A stretch of 64,000 bases of DNA from Candidatus Nitrosotenuis cloacae (lineage in GTDB: Archaea > Thermoproteota > Nitrososphaeria > Nitrososphaerales > Nitrosopumilaceae): the NCBI RefSeq assembly GCF_026768455.1, contig NZ_JAPPVQ010000006.1:1-64000 (forward strand), in the 5' to 3' direction. Of this stretch, positions 8,285 through 17,769 are shown one piece after another. The number at the start of each line of letters is the position of its first letter. Within the stretch, counting starts at the first letter, position 1. The translations under genes were made by a program, and so were the position numbers. The notes beneath the pieces were generated by a model. The model had not been told where the DNA came from and searched no databases. It was given only the letters and a program-made list of their open reading frames with translations.

Positions 8285-8725
8285 CTAAATTGGCTTTAGC
8301 GGCGATACGTCAATTCCCGGGTGGTTCACCAGAGTATACGATAAAATCCACATAAACAGATAGACAAACACGAAACTTCCGATTCCCGTAGTGACCAGCT
8401 TCTTTCTGTCAGACGGGGGTAGCCCTATCTTCATTCCCTTTCCTACAAAGCATGACGCAATGAACACGCCGATCATAAACACGATGGACGCCCACCTTCT
8501 CTCCTCGCCCTCGACGGACTCGAAGAGGAACGTGGCAACAACTCCGCCCACTGCAGCCATGCCTATTCTCACCCAGAACAGCCTGTCCAGAAGCTTCTTG
8601 CGCCTGCCTAGCTCGTCTGTGTTGTCAGGCGCCTCAGTGTTCGGTACTTCATCCTTAGGCTCATCAGAACTCGGGGCCGACTTCTTTGGGTGCTTTGTCA
8701 AATTTCTACGGTGACTCTGAGCCAT
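8285..8725 (-). CDS. Small membrane protein upstream of cobalamin genes
   Basis: A 146-residue protein with a polar, charged N-terminal tail of about 50 residues followed by three or so transmembrane helices ([55 protein letters not shown]). It is the first gene of the cbiT-cbiL-cbiF run, 2 bp before cbiT. No cobalt-transport signature is visible, so a role in cobalamin synthesis or uptake is only inferred from position. Confidence 0.65.
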   Translation of the reverse strand: MAQSHRRNLTKHPKKSAPSSDEPKDEVPNTEAPDNTDELGRRKKLLDRLFWVRIGMAAVGGVVATFLFESVEGEERRWASIVFMIGVFIASCFVGKGMKIGLPPSDRKKLVTTGIGSFVFVYLFMWILSYTLVNHPGIDVSPLKPI

Positions 8726-8794
8726 CCAGTTTAAAGTCTTTGGTCAGGTGCCCACATCAGTAAGAGTATATTTTGCAGTTTTGAGAAGACTAGC

Positions 8795-10720
8795 ATGGCA
8801 CTGGCAGGAATCGAGCTCACGTTTTTGGTAAAAGAGATAACAGATGAGACTGCCGGCTACTATGTAAACAACATTTATGCGATAAACCGCGACAGCATCC
8901 TCTTCAAGCTGCACCACCCAGAAAAGCCCGACATATTCCTGGTGCTATCGACCTCCGGCATGTGGCTTAGCGCAATCAAGATTGATCAGATAGAGGAAAA
9001 CAAGATGATAAAGCGGCTCCGCGACGACCTGCTCAGGCTGCGAATCACAAAGATAGAGCAGATAGGAGTCGAGCGAATCGCATACCTTACGTTCAGCGGA
9101 TTTGACAAAGAGTTCGTACTTATCTGCGAGTTCTTCGGCGATGGAAACATCCTGCTGTGCGACCCCAAGCTAAAGATACTTGCGCTGCTCCACTCAATCG
9201 AGGTGAGACACCGCGAGCTGCACGTGGGCATGACCTATACACCTCCCCCCCAGATGGGCCTCAACATATTTGACATTACGGAAAAAAACTTTGACGAATC
9301 AAGATCGGTGACCACCCCGATAGTAAAGTGGCTCGGAAGGGCGTTCGGCCTTCCTGCAAAGTATGCCGAGCTCATAATCAAGATGTCCGAGATAGACCCC
9401 ACCACACCCGCCGAGCAGCTCACATCGGACGACATAAAGAAAATCGTGTCAGTCGCAAGCACGCTCACCCAGAAGATAGTAAGCGGGGATCACGACACAA
9501 TCATAGTAAAAACGGAAAAGGGATACGACGTCTACCCCGTAAGGGCAGGCGACGAGACCGACTACGAGGAGGCCGCATCATTCATGGAGGGACTGGACAA
9601 GACCCTCTCCAAGATGCTGCTTGAGCGCGGCAAGACCGTGCAGAGCAGCGAGCTTGACAAGCAGATATCGGAGCTGCAGGGAAAGATAGACGAGCAGGAA
9701 AAGGCCATGATGCAGGTAAAGGAAAAGGCCGAGACCATCGCCAAGGTGGCAAGGTCGCTCTTTGAGCTGAGCTCCTCTGGGATAATATCCATAGTAAACG
9801 AGTTTGCCGTAGAAAAGATGCGCTCGCAGAATGCCGAGATAATAAAGGAGAAGGGAATCGACTATATCAAAATAGGAACGGAGAAGATCCAGATAAAGAC
9901 CGACTCGTCCATTCCTGCAATCGCCTCCCTACTGTATGACGAATCAAAAAAGCAGGCAACCGCAATCGAGTTCATAAGAAACCTCAGGGAGAAGAACATA
10001 AAGGCACTTGAGAAGCTAAAGACGCAGTCCACCTTTGCAAGGGAAAAGGTATCATTTACACAGATGCGAAAGAAGAACTGGTTTGAGAGGTACAGGTGGT
10101 TCTACACCACGTCCGGGCACCTGGCAATAGGCGGGCGCGACTCGTCGTCAAACTCGGCAATCATCCGAAAGCACCTAGGAAGGGACGACAAGGTATTCCA
10201 CGCAGAGATATTCGGCTCGCCATTTTTTGTCCTAAAGGACGTCCCAGGCGACATCCCGTTTGACACCATAAACGAGGTGGCGCACGCAACCGTCTGCTTT
10301 TCGCGCGCCTGGCGCGAGGCAATGTACGGCATGAGCGCATACTGGATAAACCCAGACCAGGTCAAAAAGTCGGCGCCAAGCGGACAGTTCCTCACAAGGG
10401 GTGCGTTCGTCCTGGAGGGACAGAAGAACTTTGTCAAGGTGCCGGAGTTAAAGCTGGCAGTCGGCATTCTGGAAAAGGACGGCTACTACATGATAACGTG
10501 CGGCCCGCCAGACCCCATCAAGAAGATCTGCATCTGCTTTGCGATAATCCAGCCAGGCAACAACGAGATGCCCGAGGTTGCAAAAAAGCTGCGAACCGAG
10601 TTCATCAGGCTGCAGGAGGGAATAGCAAAACAGTTCACAATAGACGACTTTGTGCGCGTCCTGCCTGCCGGAACTACCAACATCACGGAGATCACGCAGG
10701 GAAAAGTTGAGCCCTCCTAG
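8795..10720 (+). CDS. NFACT-family ribosome quality control factor (RqcH/Rqc2/NEMF homologue)
   Basis: A 641-residue protein related to RqcH and eukaryotic NEMF/Rqc2, which bind stalled large ribosomal subunits and recruit tRNA to add C-terminal tails to truncated chains. An NFACT-N domain fills about residues 1-200 (ELTFLVKEITDETAGYYVNNIY, SIEVRHRELHVGMTYTPPP). Helix-hairpin-helix and coiled-coil segments with ELDKQISELQGKIDEQEK lie around 270-400. The NFACT-R domain begins near 425 (KKNWFERYRWFYTTSGHLAIGGRD). The short C-terminal part ends with ILPAGTT-like sequence. It overlaps the downstream Mut7-C RNase gene by 14 bp, suggesting a joint RNA/ribosome surveillance role. Confidence 0.9.
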   Translation: MALAGIELTFLVKEITDETAGYYVNNIYAINRDSILFKLHHPEKPDIFLVLSTSGMWLSAIKIDQIEENKMIKRLRDDLLRLRITKIEQIGVERIAYLTFSGFDKEFVLICEFFGDGNILLCDPKLKILALLHSIEVRHRELHVGMTYTPPPQMGLNIFDITEKNFDESRSVTTPIVKWLGRAFGLPAKYAELIIKMSEIDPTTPAEQLTSDDIKKIVSVASTLTQKIVSGDHDTIIVKTEKGYDVYPVRAGDETDYEEAASFMEGLDKTLSKMLLERGKTVQSSELDKQISELQGKIDEQEKAMMQVKEKAETIAKVARSLFELSSSGIISIVNEFAVEKMRSQNAEIIKEKGIDYIKIGTEKIQIKTDSSIPAIASLLYDESKKQATAIEFIRNLREKNIKALEKLKTQSTFAREKVSFTQMRKKNWFERYRWFYTTSGHLAIGGRDSSSNSAIIRKHLGRDDKVFHAEIFGSPFFVLKDVPGDIPFDTINEVAHATVCFSRAWREAMYGMSAYWINPDQVKKSAPSGQFLTRGAFVLEGQKNFVKVPELKLAVGILEKDGYYMITCGPPDPIKKICICFAIIQPGNNEMPEVAKKLRTEFIRLQEGIAKQFTIDDFVRVLPAGTTNITEITQGKVEPS

Positions 10721-11180
10721 ATTTGTCGCAGACTCGATGCTAGGTACGCTATCAAAGAAACTGAGAATTTTGGGATTTGACTGCAAGTATTTTTCCGCAA
10801 TATGCGACGACGACATAGCACTGCTTGCAAAAGACGAGGGCCGCATCCTGGTGACCAGGGACCGCCAGCTTGCGCTGCGGTGCAAAAAGCAGAACATCAA
10901 CACAATCTGCCTTGTCGGAGAATCAGTATCTGATCACCTTGTGCACATAGCAAAGGAGGCCGGCATCACACAATACCAGATCAGCACGCCGGGTGCGCGG
11001 TGCACCACATGCAACGGAATGTTAAACGAGATGGACCGCATTCCAGACGAGGTGCCGCCGTGGATAAAACAAAACGTAAAGCAGTTCTGGTCATGCGCCG
11101 ACTGCGGACACATCTACTGGCAGGGAACCCATATTAGAAACTTGGAGAGACTCATCGGTGAGATAAATGCCAGACTATAG
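10707..11180 (+). CDS. Mut7-C domain ribonuclease (PIN-like) with zinc ribbon
   Basis: A 157-residue protein of the Mut7-C (DUF82) family, a PIN-fold nuclease. FVADSMLGTLSKKLRILGFD holds the first catalytic aspartate, and GRILVTRDRQLALRC carries the second acidic cluster. A C-terminal zinc ribbon has CTTC and CADC knuckles. I place the start at TTG 10707 because the conserved RFVADSM strand must be included and the next ATG (10737) would remove the catalytic Asp; AGGGA lies five bases upstream. The gene overlaps both the RqcH gene before it and the AMMECR1 gene after it, so the three are probably translated together. Confidence 0.85.
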   Translation: MSPPRFVADSMLGTLSKKLRILGFDCKYFSAICDDDIALLAKDEGRILVTRDRQLALRCKKQNINTICLVGESVSDHLVHIAKEAGITQYQISTPGARCTTCNGMLNEMDRIPDEVPPWIKQNVKQFWSCADCGHIYWQGTHIRNLERLIGEINARL

Positions 11181-11769
11181 CATAACCGACGAGGACGGAA
11201 TCATTCTGGTCCGGTCTGCAAGAAAGATAGTCACCAAATTTCTCAAGGGAGAAAAATACCAGCTTGACGAGCCAACAAAAAAAAGATTCTCATTTGACTC
11301 TGGAATATTTGTAACGCTGAACGTCTCCGGCGAGCTGCGCGGCTGCATCGGATTTCCGCTGCCCCGCAGACTGTCGGACGCACTTGTCGATGCGGCAATT
11401 GCGGCAGCAACAGAAGACCCAAGGTTCTTGCCAGTATCTGCGGACGAGCTGGACGGAATCACGTTTGAGGTGACGGTGCTGACTCCCCCATCCCAGATAA
11501 GAACGGATGATCCCGCGCTACTTCCAGGCATGATAAAGGTAGGACGCGACGGCCTCATGGTAAAGCAGGGCGCCCACTCTGGTCTACTCCTGCCCCAAGT
11601 ACCGGCGGAATACGGCTGGAGCGAGAAAGAGTTCCTTGACAACACATGCCACAAGGCAGGCCTCCCAAGGGACTGCTGGAAGGAAAAAAGAACCCAGGTG
11701 TTTTCCTTTGAGGGAATTATCTTCAGAGAGGAGACACCAAACGGCGAGATATCAAGGCAGACCCTATAG
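11167..11769 (+). CDS. AMMECR1-domain protein
   Basis: A 200-residue AMMECR1 family protein. The invariant LRGCIGFP motif is near residue 58, and TEDPRFLPVSADELDGITFEVTVL and KQGAHSGLLLPQV are also family signatures. The biochemical role of the family is not settled. It overlaps the Mut7-C gene by 14 bp at its start and converges on the aconitase-X small subunit, overlapping it by 6 bp. Confidence 0.9.
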   Translation: MPDYSITDEDGIILVRSARKIVTKFLKGEKYQLDEPTKKRFSFDSGIFVTLNVSGELRGCIGFPLPRRLSDALVDAAIAAATEDPRFLPVSADELDGITFEVTVLTPPSQIRTDDPALLPGMIKVGRDGLMVKQGAHSGLLLPQVPAEYGWSEKEFLDNTCHKAGLPRDCWKEKRTQVFSFEGIIFREETPNGEISRQTL

Positions 11770-12138
11770 CTTTCCAGAGTCCGTATCAAGTGTCATCTCT
11801 TGTCCGCTCTGCAGCCTTTCGTATTCCTCCTCTGACGCTATTACAAGCGGTATGTTTGCAAGCGCACACCCTGATGCGACCGTGATGTCTGCCTTTTTGC
11901 AGATCATTGCGTACGGTGCCGCGTCGCAAGATTTCAGAGAATATATCGTATATGCGCCGACTGAGCTTCCAACGCCGTGGGGAAACACAAGTATCGTGTT
12001 TTTGAACGGCATACCAGACAGCTCGTGCTTTTCGTCAGATATAACGCCGGTCGTCTTGTCAACCGAGCCAAGAAAGTTGATCGGCATGTCCGTCTTGAGA
12101 ATTTTGCCCCGTGCCCGCCCCTTCACTATTACCTTCAT
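11764..12138 (-). CDS. Aconitase X swivel (small) subunit, probable phosphomevalonate dehydratase
   Basis: A 124-residue DUF126/AcnX-small protein: MKVIVKGRARGKILKTDMPINFLGSVDKTTG is characteristic, as is FPHGVGSSVGAYTIYSLK. With the large subunit it forms an Fe-S hydro-lyase shown in other archaea to dehydrate 5-phosphomevalonate to trans-anhydromevalonate 5-phosphate in the archaeal mevalonate pathway. The start at 12138 forms an ATGA overlap with the stop of the large subunit; the frame upstream of it is only the out-of-frame shadow of that gene. Confidence 0.9.
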   Translation of the reverse strand: MKVIVKGRARGKILKTDMPINFLGSVDKTTGVISDEKHELSGMPFKNTILVFPHGVGSSVGAYTIYSLKSCDAAPYAMICKKADITVASGCALANIPLVIASEEEYERLQSGQEMTLDTDSGKL

Positions 12139-13286
12139 CTTGTCTCTTCTTTTACTATCTGCGACAGTGACTTTAGGTTCACGTCCACCCCCGTGGAGTG
12201 CTGCAGATAGTACGCCCCCTTGATGCTGTTTGTCGTAACAGAGTCTATCTCGTTTTTGTCTACAAGCGGAGTAAGGCACGTGCAGCAGTCCGACAGAATC
12301 TCGCAGCCTGCCCGCTCTATCTCGTTTGTGTACCCAATCTTGCGGGCCTGCTCCTGCACCGACCTTGGACAGAACACCATGCACCGCTTGGTAAACGACC
12401 TTCCCTTCAGTAACGAGGACAGATCTGTCAGCTCGCCCAGCCCCAGCTGCGGGCTGCCAAGCGTGACAATGTCACCCCTTTCTGCGGTGTTCAGCTCGTC
12501 AAACACGTTCTGAGCCTCCTTTTTATCAAAATCAACATGCTCAGAGCCCGGCGTATCCTCCAAAAAGAACTTGCCGCATCTTCCTGACGTGCCCATTCCG
12601 CCGCACAACGACTTGCAGCTGCGCCTGTCCATCTCCTTTACCCCAGATATTGAAACGGAGTTGTCCGCAATCTTGCCGGCAAAGTACCCGAGCATTCCCA
12701 TCGTCATCTCGTTTGCGTCGTCTACTTTCATCCTGATTGTAAGATTGGGCTTGTCGTCCTTTCTCAGATCAGAGTACGGGCTCTTTCCCGTAAGCGCGCT
12801 TGCAAGCGCGGAGAACGCAGACTCTTTGTTTGTCTTTAGGTGCCCGACCGAGTTTGCGTATATTGCGGCGTTGCTTTCCGCAAACGAGACCTGCGTGCCG
12901 TCCTGCGGCATGTCAAATATCTCGTACGGTATGCACGAAAACGACGGAATCACGCCCATCCTCTCATACGACTCCTTGATGCTCCTCTGCTTTTGTACAA
13001 ACTCGTCTGATAAATTGTAATTATCCACCTTGTCAAAGTCAAATCCCATCGGGTTCACCGTGGTCATCACCTTCACCTTGGCAGTCTGCGACAGCTTTGC
13101 AAGAAACTCCTCGCCTGCGTCGCCTATTGTGTTATAGTTTACCCCAGACAGGTGCGCCCACTGTATTGGAACAAGCCTTTCCGCGTTTGTCGCCTCTCCT
13201 ATTGCCACCAGTATGCGGTACGCAGTCTCCATAGTCTCGCCGTGCTCGCCCTTTAGTGCCTGCTCCTCCTCCCTTGTCAGTTCCAC
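12135..13286 (-). CDS. Aconitase X catalytic (large) subunit, probable phosphomevalonate dehydratase
   Basis: A 383-residue DUF521/AcnX-large protein. It should bind an iron-sulfur cluster and, with the adjacent small subunit, dehydrate phosphomevalonate for archaeal lipid synthesis. Family features are LTREEEQALKGEHGET at the start, PIQWAHLSGVNYNTIGDAGEEFL, LGSPQLGLGEL, and cysteines near ERAGCEILSDCCTCL. I take GTG at 13286 as the start: the peptide then begins at the usual family position, and a TATA-like ATTATAC lies about 25 bp upstream. A longer form from 13301 is possible. Endonuclease III lies divergently upstream. Confidence 0.9.
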   Translation of the reverse strand: MELTREEEQALKGEHGETMETAYRILVAIGEATNAERLVPIQWAHLSGVNYNTIGDAGEEFLAKLSQTAKVKVMTTVNPMGFDFDKVDNYNLSDEFVQKQRSIKESYERMGVIPSFSCIPYEIFDMPQDGTQVSFAESNAAIYANSVGHLKTNKESAFSALASALTGKSPYSDLRKDDKPNLTIRMKVDDANEMTMGMLGYFAGKIADNSVSISGVKEMDRRSCKSLCGGMGTSGRCGKFFLEDTPGSEHVDFDKKEAQNVFDELNTAERGDIVTLGSPQLGLGELTDLSSLLKGRSFTKRCMVFCPRSVQEQARKIGYTNEIERAGCEILSDCCTCLTPLVDKNEIDSVTTNSIKGAYYLQHSTGVDVNLKSLSQIVKEETR

Positions 13287-13370
13287 AAAATACGGTAGCA
13301 CTCAGAAGTATAATTATCTGTGTGCAGTTTTCCAGGGTTGGCTTATTTACGGAATACGCAAAGCCATACC

Positions 13371-14024
13371 ATGGAAAAGATCCTGCGGGGAATGATGGAC
13401 ACAATGAACGCCGTCAAGCCGCCGCGCATGACGGCGCTGCGCGAGCTTCACGACGTGGAGGGCGGAGACCCGTTTGCCATTTTAATTGGCACCATCCTGT
13501 CCGCAAGGACCAAGGACGAGAACACCGCAAGGGTGACAAGAAACCTCTTTGAGAGATACAAGACGCCGCGCGAGCTTGCGGCAGCCAAGGTAAAGGACGT
13601 AGAGAGGATAATCAAGTCCATCGGATTCTACCACGTAAAGGCAAAAAGAATCATCGAGGTGGCAAGGATAATCACCACCCAGCACAATGGAAAGGTCCCC
13701 CAAAACATGGGCCAGCTTGTCATGCTGCCAGGCGTTGGAAGAAAGACTGCAAACTGCGTGCTGGTGTACGCATTTGAAAAGCCTGCAATCCCCGTAGACA
13801 CGCATGTGCACCGCATCTCAAACAGGCTCGGCCTAGTCGACACAAAGACTCCCGAGAACACGGAGCTTGCACTCATGGAAAAGATCCCAGAGAAATACTG
13901 GCTGCAGATAAACGACACCTTTGTGATGTACGGTCAGAACATCTGCAAGCCCGTCTCGCCGATGTGCCATGTATGCAAGATAAAAAAGATGTGCAGGTAT
14001 TATTCCGCTAAGAACGCTTCTTGA
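13371..14024 (+). CDS. nth: Endonuclease III
   Basis: A DNA glycosylase/AP lyase for oxidised pyrimidines. The helix-hairpin-helix LPGVGRKTANCVL carries the catalytic lysine, and the conserved aspartate lies in VDTHVHRISNRLGL. The C terminus has the [4Fe-4S] pattern CKPVSPMCHVCKIKKMC (C-x6-C-x2-C-x5-C). The ATG at 13371 gives a normal-length protein of 217 residues and lies about 27 bp after GGCTTATTTA, a plausible TATA box. The 3' end overlaps the convergent membrane-protein gene by 17 bp. Confidence 0.93.
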   Translation: MEKILRGMMDTMNAVKPPRMTALRELHDVEGGDPFAILIGTILSARTKDENTARVTRNLFERYKTPRELAAAKVKDVERIIKSIGFYHVKAKRIIEVARIITTQHNGKVPQNMGQLVMLPGVGRKTANCVLVYAFEKPAIPVDTHVHRISNRLGLVDTKTPENTELALMEKIPEKYWLQINDTFVMYGQNICKPVSPMCHVCKIKKMCRYYSAKNAS

Positions 14025-14679
14025 TCACAAGCAGGATCAGTATTATTGCGCCAACTGAGCCGCTGACAACAAACGGATAGTAGTGGAACGGGTTCTTTGA
14101 TATGTCACCTGACATCACCTCGATTGTCAGCTTGCCCGAGTTCATCGCCGGCGGATCCGTTGCCTCCTCCATTCCGTAAACAGAGTACCTGTCCACGACA
14201 AAGCCGTCCAGGTTTACGCTGCTCACCACTATCCTCTTGCCGTTGCCAATTGAGATCCCCTGCGCGTCGCTGTACGCCAAGATTATCTTGCTGTCAGGCG
14301 ACCAACCCTGCTTGTCCACGTGCGTTGCCGGAACGTACCCCATGTACGGCAGGTTGAACGCAGCCCAGAACGGCCTGTCAGGCAGACTGCCCATGCCGAT
14401 GTCGATGTACTTGTCCTCGCTGTTTGCGTCGTAGAACCGTATGACTGCGTTGCCCTTTGGATTTGCGTACACCAAGTCATTTTGGATGACTATCTGCCAG
14501 CTTCCCTCGTGCGAGCTGTCAAGCTTGGTGATTACCGAGTCGGCCTTGACCCTGTTGAACGCCTCCGCCGGAACGTCGATAGTCTGCAGGACAAGTGTCG
14601 GGTTTGAGAACTCTTGAGAGTATGCAGGAATTAGCGAGACTGATACAAAGAACAAAACCAGATACGGCAGGAACTTCAT
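14008..14679 (-). CDS. Membrane-anchored extracytoplasmic protein downstream of sat
   Basis: A 223-residue protein with an N-terminal signal peptide (FLPYLVLFFVSVSLIPAYS) and a C-terminal transmembrane anchor (YYPFVVSGSVGAIILILLVIKKRS). The beta-rich body contains WSPDSKIILAYSDAQGISI and WQIVIQNDLVYANPKGNAVIRFYD, suggestive of a small propeller-like or sandwich fold. It starts 2 bp after sat ends, so it belongs to the cysH-sat operon, although no sulfate-binding motif is recognisable. Function unknown. Confidence 0.75.
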   Translation of the reverse strand: MKFLPYLVLFFVSVSLIPAYSQEFSNPTLVLQTIDVPAEAFNRVKADSVITKLDSSHEGSWQIVIQNDLVYANPKGNAVIRFYDANSEDKYIDIGMGSLPDRPFWAAFNLPYMGYVPATHVDKQGWSPDSKIILAYSDAQGISIGNGKRIVVSSVNLDGFVVDRYSVYGMEEATDPPAMNSGKLTIEVMSGDISKNPFHYYPFVVSGSVGAIILILLVIKKRS

Positions 14680-14681
14680 TG

Positions 14682-15815
14682 CTAATCCACAAACGGCTTT
14701 TTGTGGCCCATTATTACCTTTGAGACCTCTGGTCGCAGTATGAACTCCGACGGGGCCTGTCCCGCATCTATCATGGAGCGCATCTTCGTGCCGCTTATTT
14801 GCTCGTGGAATTCTGGACTGTGCGGGCACGCCCTCTCGTTTGTGAATGTGAGGCATTTTCTGCAATAATAAAACGCCGGAAAGAAGATAGGCTCTATGAC
14901 AAGGTCGGTGTAATCCGAAAAGATCTCCTGCGCCGCAAACGGCGAGTAATATTTTCCGACCCCCGCGTGGTCCCGCCCTATGATGATGTTGGTGCATCCG
15001 TAGTTCTGCCTCATGATGGCGTGATGTATTGCCTCCTTTGGTCCTGCGTACCTCATCTCCGTGTGCAGCGTCCCAAGTATGCACCTGTTCTTCGGATAAT
15101 AATTGTCAATCATGGCAATGTACGATTCCAAGATGACATCGTCTGCAAAGTCGCCCGACTTTTTCTTGCCTATCAGCGGGTTGACAAACACCCCGTCGTG
15201 TGTGGTAAGCGACGTCTTTTGCAGCATCTCGTGCGCCACGTGCGGCGGGTTCCTTGTCTGAAATGCCACAACCGACTTCCATCCCGCATCGGAGAACGCC
15301 TTTCTTGTCTGCTCAGGCGTCATCCTGTACTTGCGAATCGGGTCGTCCCCCGGCCTCACGGTATAGTCAATCTTGCCGCCAACAAGATACTCGTTCATCG
15401 AAAGCGTCTTTGCCACTCCTGGGTGGTTTTGGTCAGTCGTGCCGTATACCGACTGCGACGTTGCCTGCTTGTCAAACGTGTACACCTCCTCCACATGCAA
15501 TACCGCAAACTCTGGACCCTGCGCCGTCTTGAGTGCCACGTCACCTGCCTGCTTCATCTTTGTCGCAGTCTCTTTATCCACATCAAGAACGATCGGAACG
15601 GTCCACGGAAGGTCGCTTGCAAGCCTTCCCCTCTTTACGACGCTTTCAAAGTCCGCCTGCGACAGAAACCCCTCAAGCGGGCTGAATATCCCGTCCGCGA
15701 TGTTTTCTACATCGTTTGCAAGATCGTCAGATATCGTAACAGTAAGGGCACCCCCTGCCGCTTTCTGCGTCATCCTGCTTACCAGTTTGCCGCCGTGCGG
15801 ATCTATTGCAGTCAT
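14682..15815 (-). CDS. sat: Sulfate adenylyltransferase (ATP sulfurylase)
   Basis: Makes adenosine 5'-phosphosulfate from ATP and sulfate. Signatures: PHGGKLVSR at the N terminus, [11 protein letters not shown] (the QxRNP and H-x-x-H nucleotide motifs), and [12 protein letters not shown] zinc-binding CRKC...CPHSPEFH cluster is near the C terminus. The start at 15815 forms an ATGA overlap with cysH, so the two enzymes of sulfate reduction are translationally coupled. Length of 377 residues is normal for the homomeric archaeal/bacterial type without a fused APS kinase. Confidence 0.95.
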   Translation of the reverse strand: MTAIDPHGGKLVSRMTQKAAGGALTVTISDDLANDVENIADGIFSPLEGFLSQADFESVVKRGRLASDLPWTVPIVLDVDKETATKMKQAGDVALKTAQGPEFAVLHVEEVYTFDKQATSQSVYGTTDQNHPGVAKTLSMNEYLVGGKIDYTVRPGDDPIRKYRMTPEQTRKAFSDAGWKSVVAFQTRNPPHVAHEMLQKTSLTTHDGVFVNPLIGKKKSGDFADDVILESYIAMIDNYYPKNRCILGTLHTEMRYAGPKEAIHHAIMRQNYGCTNIIIGRDHAGVGKYYSPFAAQEIFSDYTDLVIEPIFFPAFYYCRKCLTFTNERACPHSPEFHEQISGTKMRSMIDAGQAPSEFILRPEVSKVIMGHKKPFVD

Positions 15816-16534
15816 TTCACAGAATGGTCCATGTGCAGTCCGCACTCTTTGTGCGAGTCAGCCTCCCACCACCAGCGCCCCGCCCGCAGGTCCTCGCCAG
15901 GCTTTGTCGCCCTGGTGCACGGCTCACAGCCGATGCTGGTGTAGCCCTTGTCGAGCAGCTTGTTGTATGGAAGATTTTTCTGTTTAATGTAATCAAGAAT
16001 CTGTTCCCAACTCCAATCAATTATGGGGTTCACTTTAATTATTCCGCCGTGCATTGCGTCAATCTCAACCATGGACGCCCTTGAGCGGTTCTCGTTCTGG
16101 TCCCGTCTGAGCCCCGTCACCCACGCGTCAAGCGTGCCCAGCATCTTGTTTAGCGGGTGCACCTTGCGTATTTCGCAGCAGAGCTTTCTGTTCTCAACGC
16201 TCTCGTAGAACAGGTTTATCCCCTTTATCCTCACCATCTGCTCCACCTCGGCAGTATCTGGAAACATCACCTCGAACTTTATGCCGTATCTTTTGCTGAT
16301 TGCGTCCATTACGTCGTACGTCTCCTGGTTGAGCCGGCCCGTGTCAAGTGTGAAAAACCGCGCCTTTGGGTTCACCGAGATTATCATATCCGTTACAACC
16401 GAGTCCTCGGGCCCGAAGCTTGACGCCTTGGCAATCTTGTCGCCAAACGTACCATACGCCCACCTCAGCGCGTCCTCCGGCGTCTTTAGAGTCGAGTTTA
16501 TCTTGTCCACCTCGTCCTGCGTGAATCTTGGCAC
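15812..16534 (-). CDS. cysH: Adenylylsulfate / phosphoadenylylsulfate reductase
   Basis: Reduces APS (or PAPS) to sulfite in assimilatory sulfate reduction. It has the adenylyl-binding [13 protein letters not shown] and [14 protein letters not shown], the CC pair in [11 protein letters not shown] and CEPC in [10 protein letters not shown]. Together CC...CxxC implies a [4Fe-4S] cluster and APS preference. The catalytic cysteine is in KECGLHMD at the C terminus. The start is GTG at 16534, preceded by a TATA-like ATAATTATAAAAC. It leads the cysH-sat-membrane protein operon and is divergent from the ThiI relative. Confidence 0.93.
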   Translation of the reverse strand: MPRFTQDEVDKINSTLKTPEDALRWAYGTFGDKIAKASSFGPEDSVVTDMIISVNPKARFFTLDTGRLNQETYDVMDAISKRYGIKFEVMFPDTAEVEQMVRIKGINLFYESVENRKLCCEIRKVHPLNKMLGTLDAWVTGLRRDQNENRSRASMVEIDAMHGGIIKVNPIIDWSWEQILDYIKQKNLPYNKLLDKGYTSIGCEPCTRATKPGEDLRAGRWWWEADSHKECGLHMDHSVK

Positions 16535-16621
16535 GTAGCTCTTGGCCGCAATTTGTTTTATAATTATTTGCAGCCTCAGCCAAACATTGAGATAATAAAC
16601 AGCACGCAGCTAGAAAAGAAA

Positions 16622-17737
16622 ATGAGCGAAACTGCCTTTGTTGTGATATTTCCATCAGCATTTTCCAAAAACAAGCAAAGCGTTCTGATTGCAAACGTAA
16701 GAAAGATCCTCAAGATACAGAACCAGTCGTACCAAAAGATAGCAACGGATGACGACCTGATAACAATAGATGCAAACGATCCCGTGTTTGCCTCGTCCGC
16801 AGTAAACCTCCTGTTTGGGATATCCCGCGTCTCCATTGCAAGAAGAGTGGAAAACAAGTACGATACGGTGGTGTCCGCAATCGCAAGGATCGGCGCAAGC
16901 CTGCTTCTCAGCGGAGAACAGTTCCACGTAAAGGTGGAAGGCGCATCCACGGGCTACATACCAAAGGACGTCGAGATTGCCGCAACGTCTGCACTTATCG
17001 AAAAAACGCACGAGATGGGATGCAGGCCGGGATCCGAGGAGAAGCACGACAAGCAGATACACTGCTTTCTCACCCGCAAGAACGCGTACATTTCCATATT
17101 CTCGGACCGGGGCCACGGCGGTGTCCCGTACAACTCGCAGGGCGAGCAGGCAGTCTGCTGCATACACGACGAGCTGTCCGCAGTGTCGTGCATTGAGTCA
17201 ATAAAGCAGGGCTTTGACGCCAAGATGCTGGTCTGCTACAACGACGCAAACCTGATGGAGCTGGTCAAGCTGACAAACAGAATCATCCCAAGAACCATGT
17301 CAGGTGCGGTGACAATAGAGTTCTTCAAGGTGCCAACAAAGGACACCGCAACATCCATTCTGCAACGCGCCCTTGTTGCAACCAAGCTATCATGCAGAAT
17401 TGCAAAAAAGCAAAAGATACCCCGCGTCTGCATCGGCCTATCACCACTTACGCACCCCGTGTGGTTTATCGACCAGAACACGTCCCTTGTCGCAAAGGAC
17501 AAGCTTGCGCCGTGGGTGCCTCTTGCAGGACTGGACGACGAGATCATCAGGACCGCAAAGGAGATGGGCCTTGGAAAATACCTGCACAAAATAGAGAGAC
17601 TGGGCGCGCTCAAGTTTGCAAAAAACATCCCAGACATCTCCGACATTCTAAGTCAGGCGGAGAGGACGCACCAGACAGTCACAGTAAAGGTCGGGCCAAA
17701 CAACATCCATGACATTTTGGATGCGCTCAAGCATTGA
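16622..17737 (+). CDS. ThiI-like THUMP-domain protein with degenerate PP-loop
   Basis: A 371-residue protein with the ThiI layout: an N-terminal ferredoxin-like/THUMP region (about residues 30-165) and then an AANH-type domain. After GHGGVPYNSQGEQAV, where ThiI carries the ATP-binding SGGxDS loop, the sequence reads CCIHDELSAVSCIES, so the PP-loop is lost. Later segments (KIPRVCIGLSPL, WVPLAGLDDEIIRTAKEMGL) still align with ThiI. Classical 4-thiouridine synthesis is therefore doubtful; it could be an RNA-binding or sulfur-relay derivative. The ATG at 16622 follows AGAAAAGAAA. It is divergent from the sulfur gene cysH, which may be meaningful. Confidence 0.7.
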   Translation: MSETAFVVIFPSAFSKNKQSVLIANVRKILKIQNQSYQKIATDDDLITIDANDPVFASSAVNLLFGISRVSIARRVENKYDTVVSAIARIGASLLLSGEQFHVKVEGASTGYIPKDVEIAATSALIEKTHEMGCRPGSEEKHDKQIHCFLTRKNAYISIFSDRGHGGVPYNSQGEQAVCCIHDELSAVSCIESIKQGFDAKMLVCYNDANLMELVKLTNRIIPRTMSGAVTIEFFKVPTKDTATSILQRALVATKLSCRIAKKQKIPRVCIGLSPLTHPVWFIDQNTSLVAKDKLAPWVPLAGLDDEIIRTAKEMGLGKYLHKIERLGALKFAKNIPDISDILSQAERTHQTVTVKVGPNNIHDILDALKH

Positions 17738-17769
17738 AGATTTATGCGGGAATTTTTTGATTTGAATCT

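Noticed and set aside
12139-12384. N-terminal extension of the aconitase X small subunit
   Set aside because: It is an out-of-frame reading of the large subunit gene; the family start coincides with the ATGA overlap at 12138.
14679-15084. Upstream extension of the membrane protein gene 14008-14679
   Set aside because: The extra residues are antisense-like shadow of sat in another frame; the signal peptide begins at ATG 14679, two bases after the sat stop.
14799-15944. A 381-codon plus-strand open frame
   Set aside because: It lies antisense to sat and cysH, has a basic, low-complexity composition and no family motif, so it is a shadow of high third-position GC.
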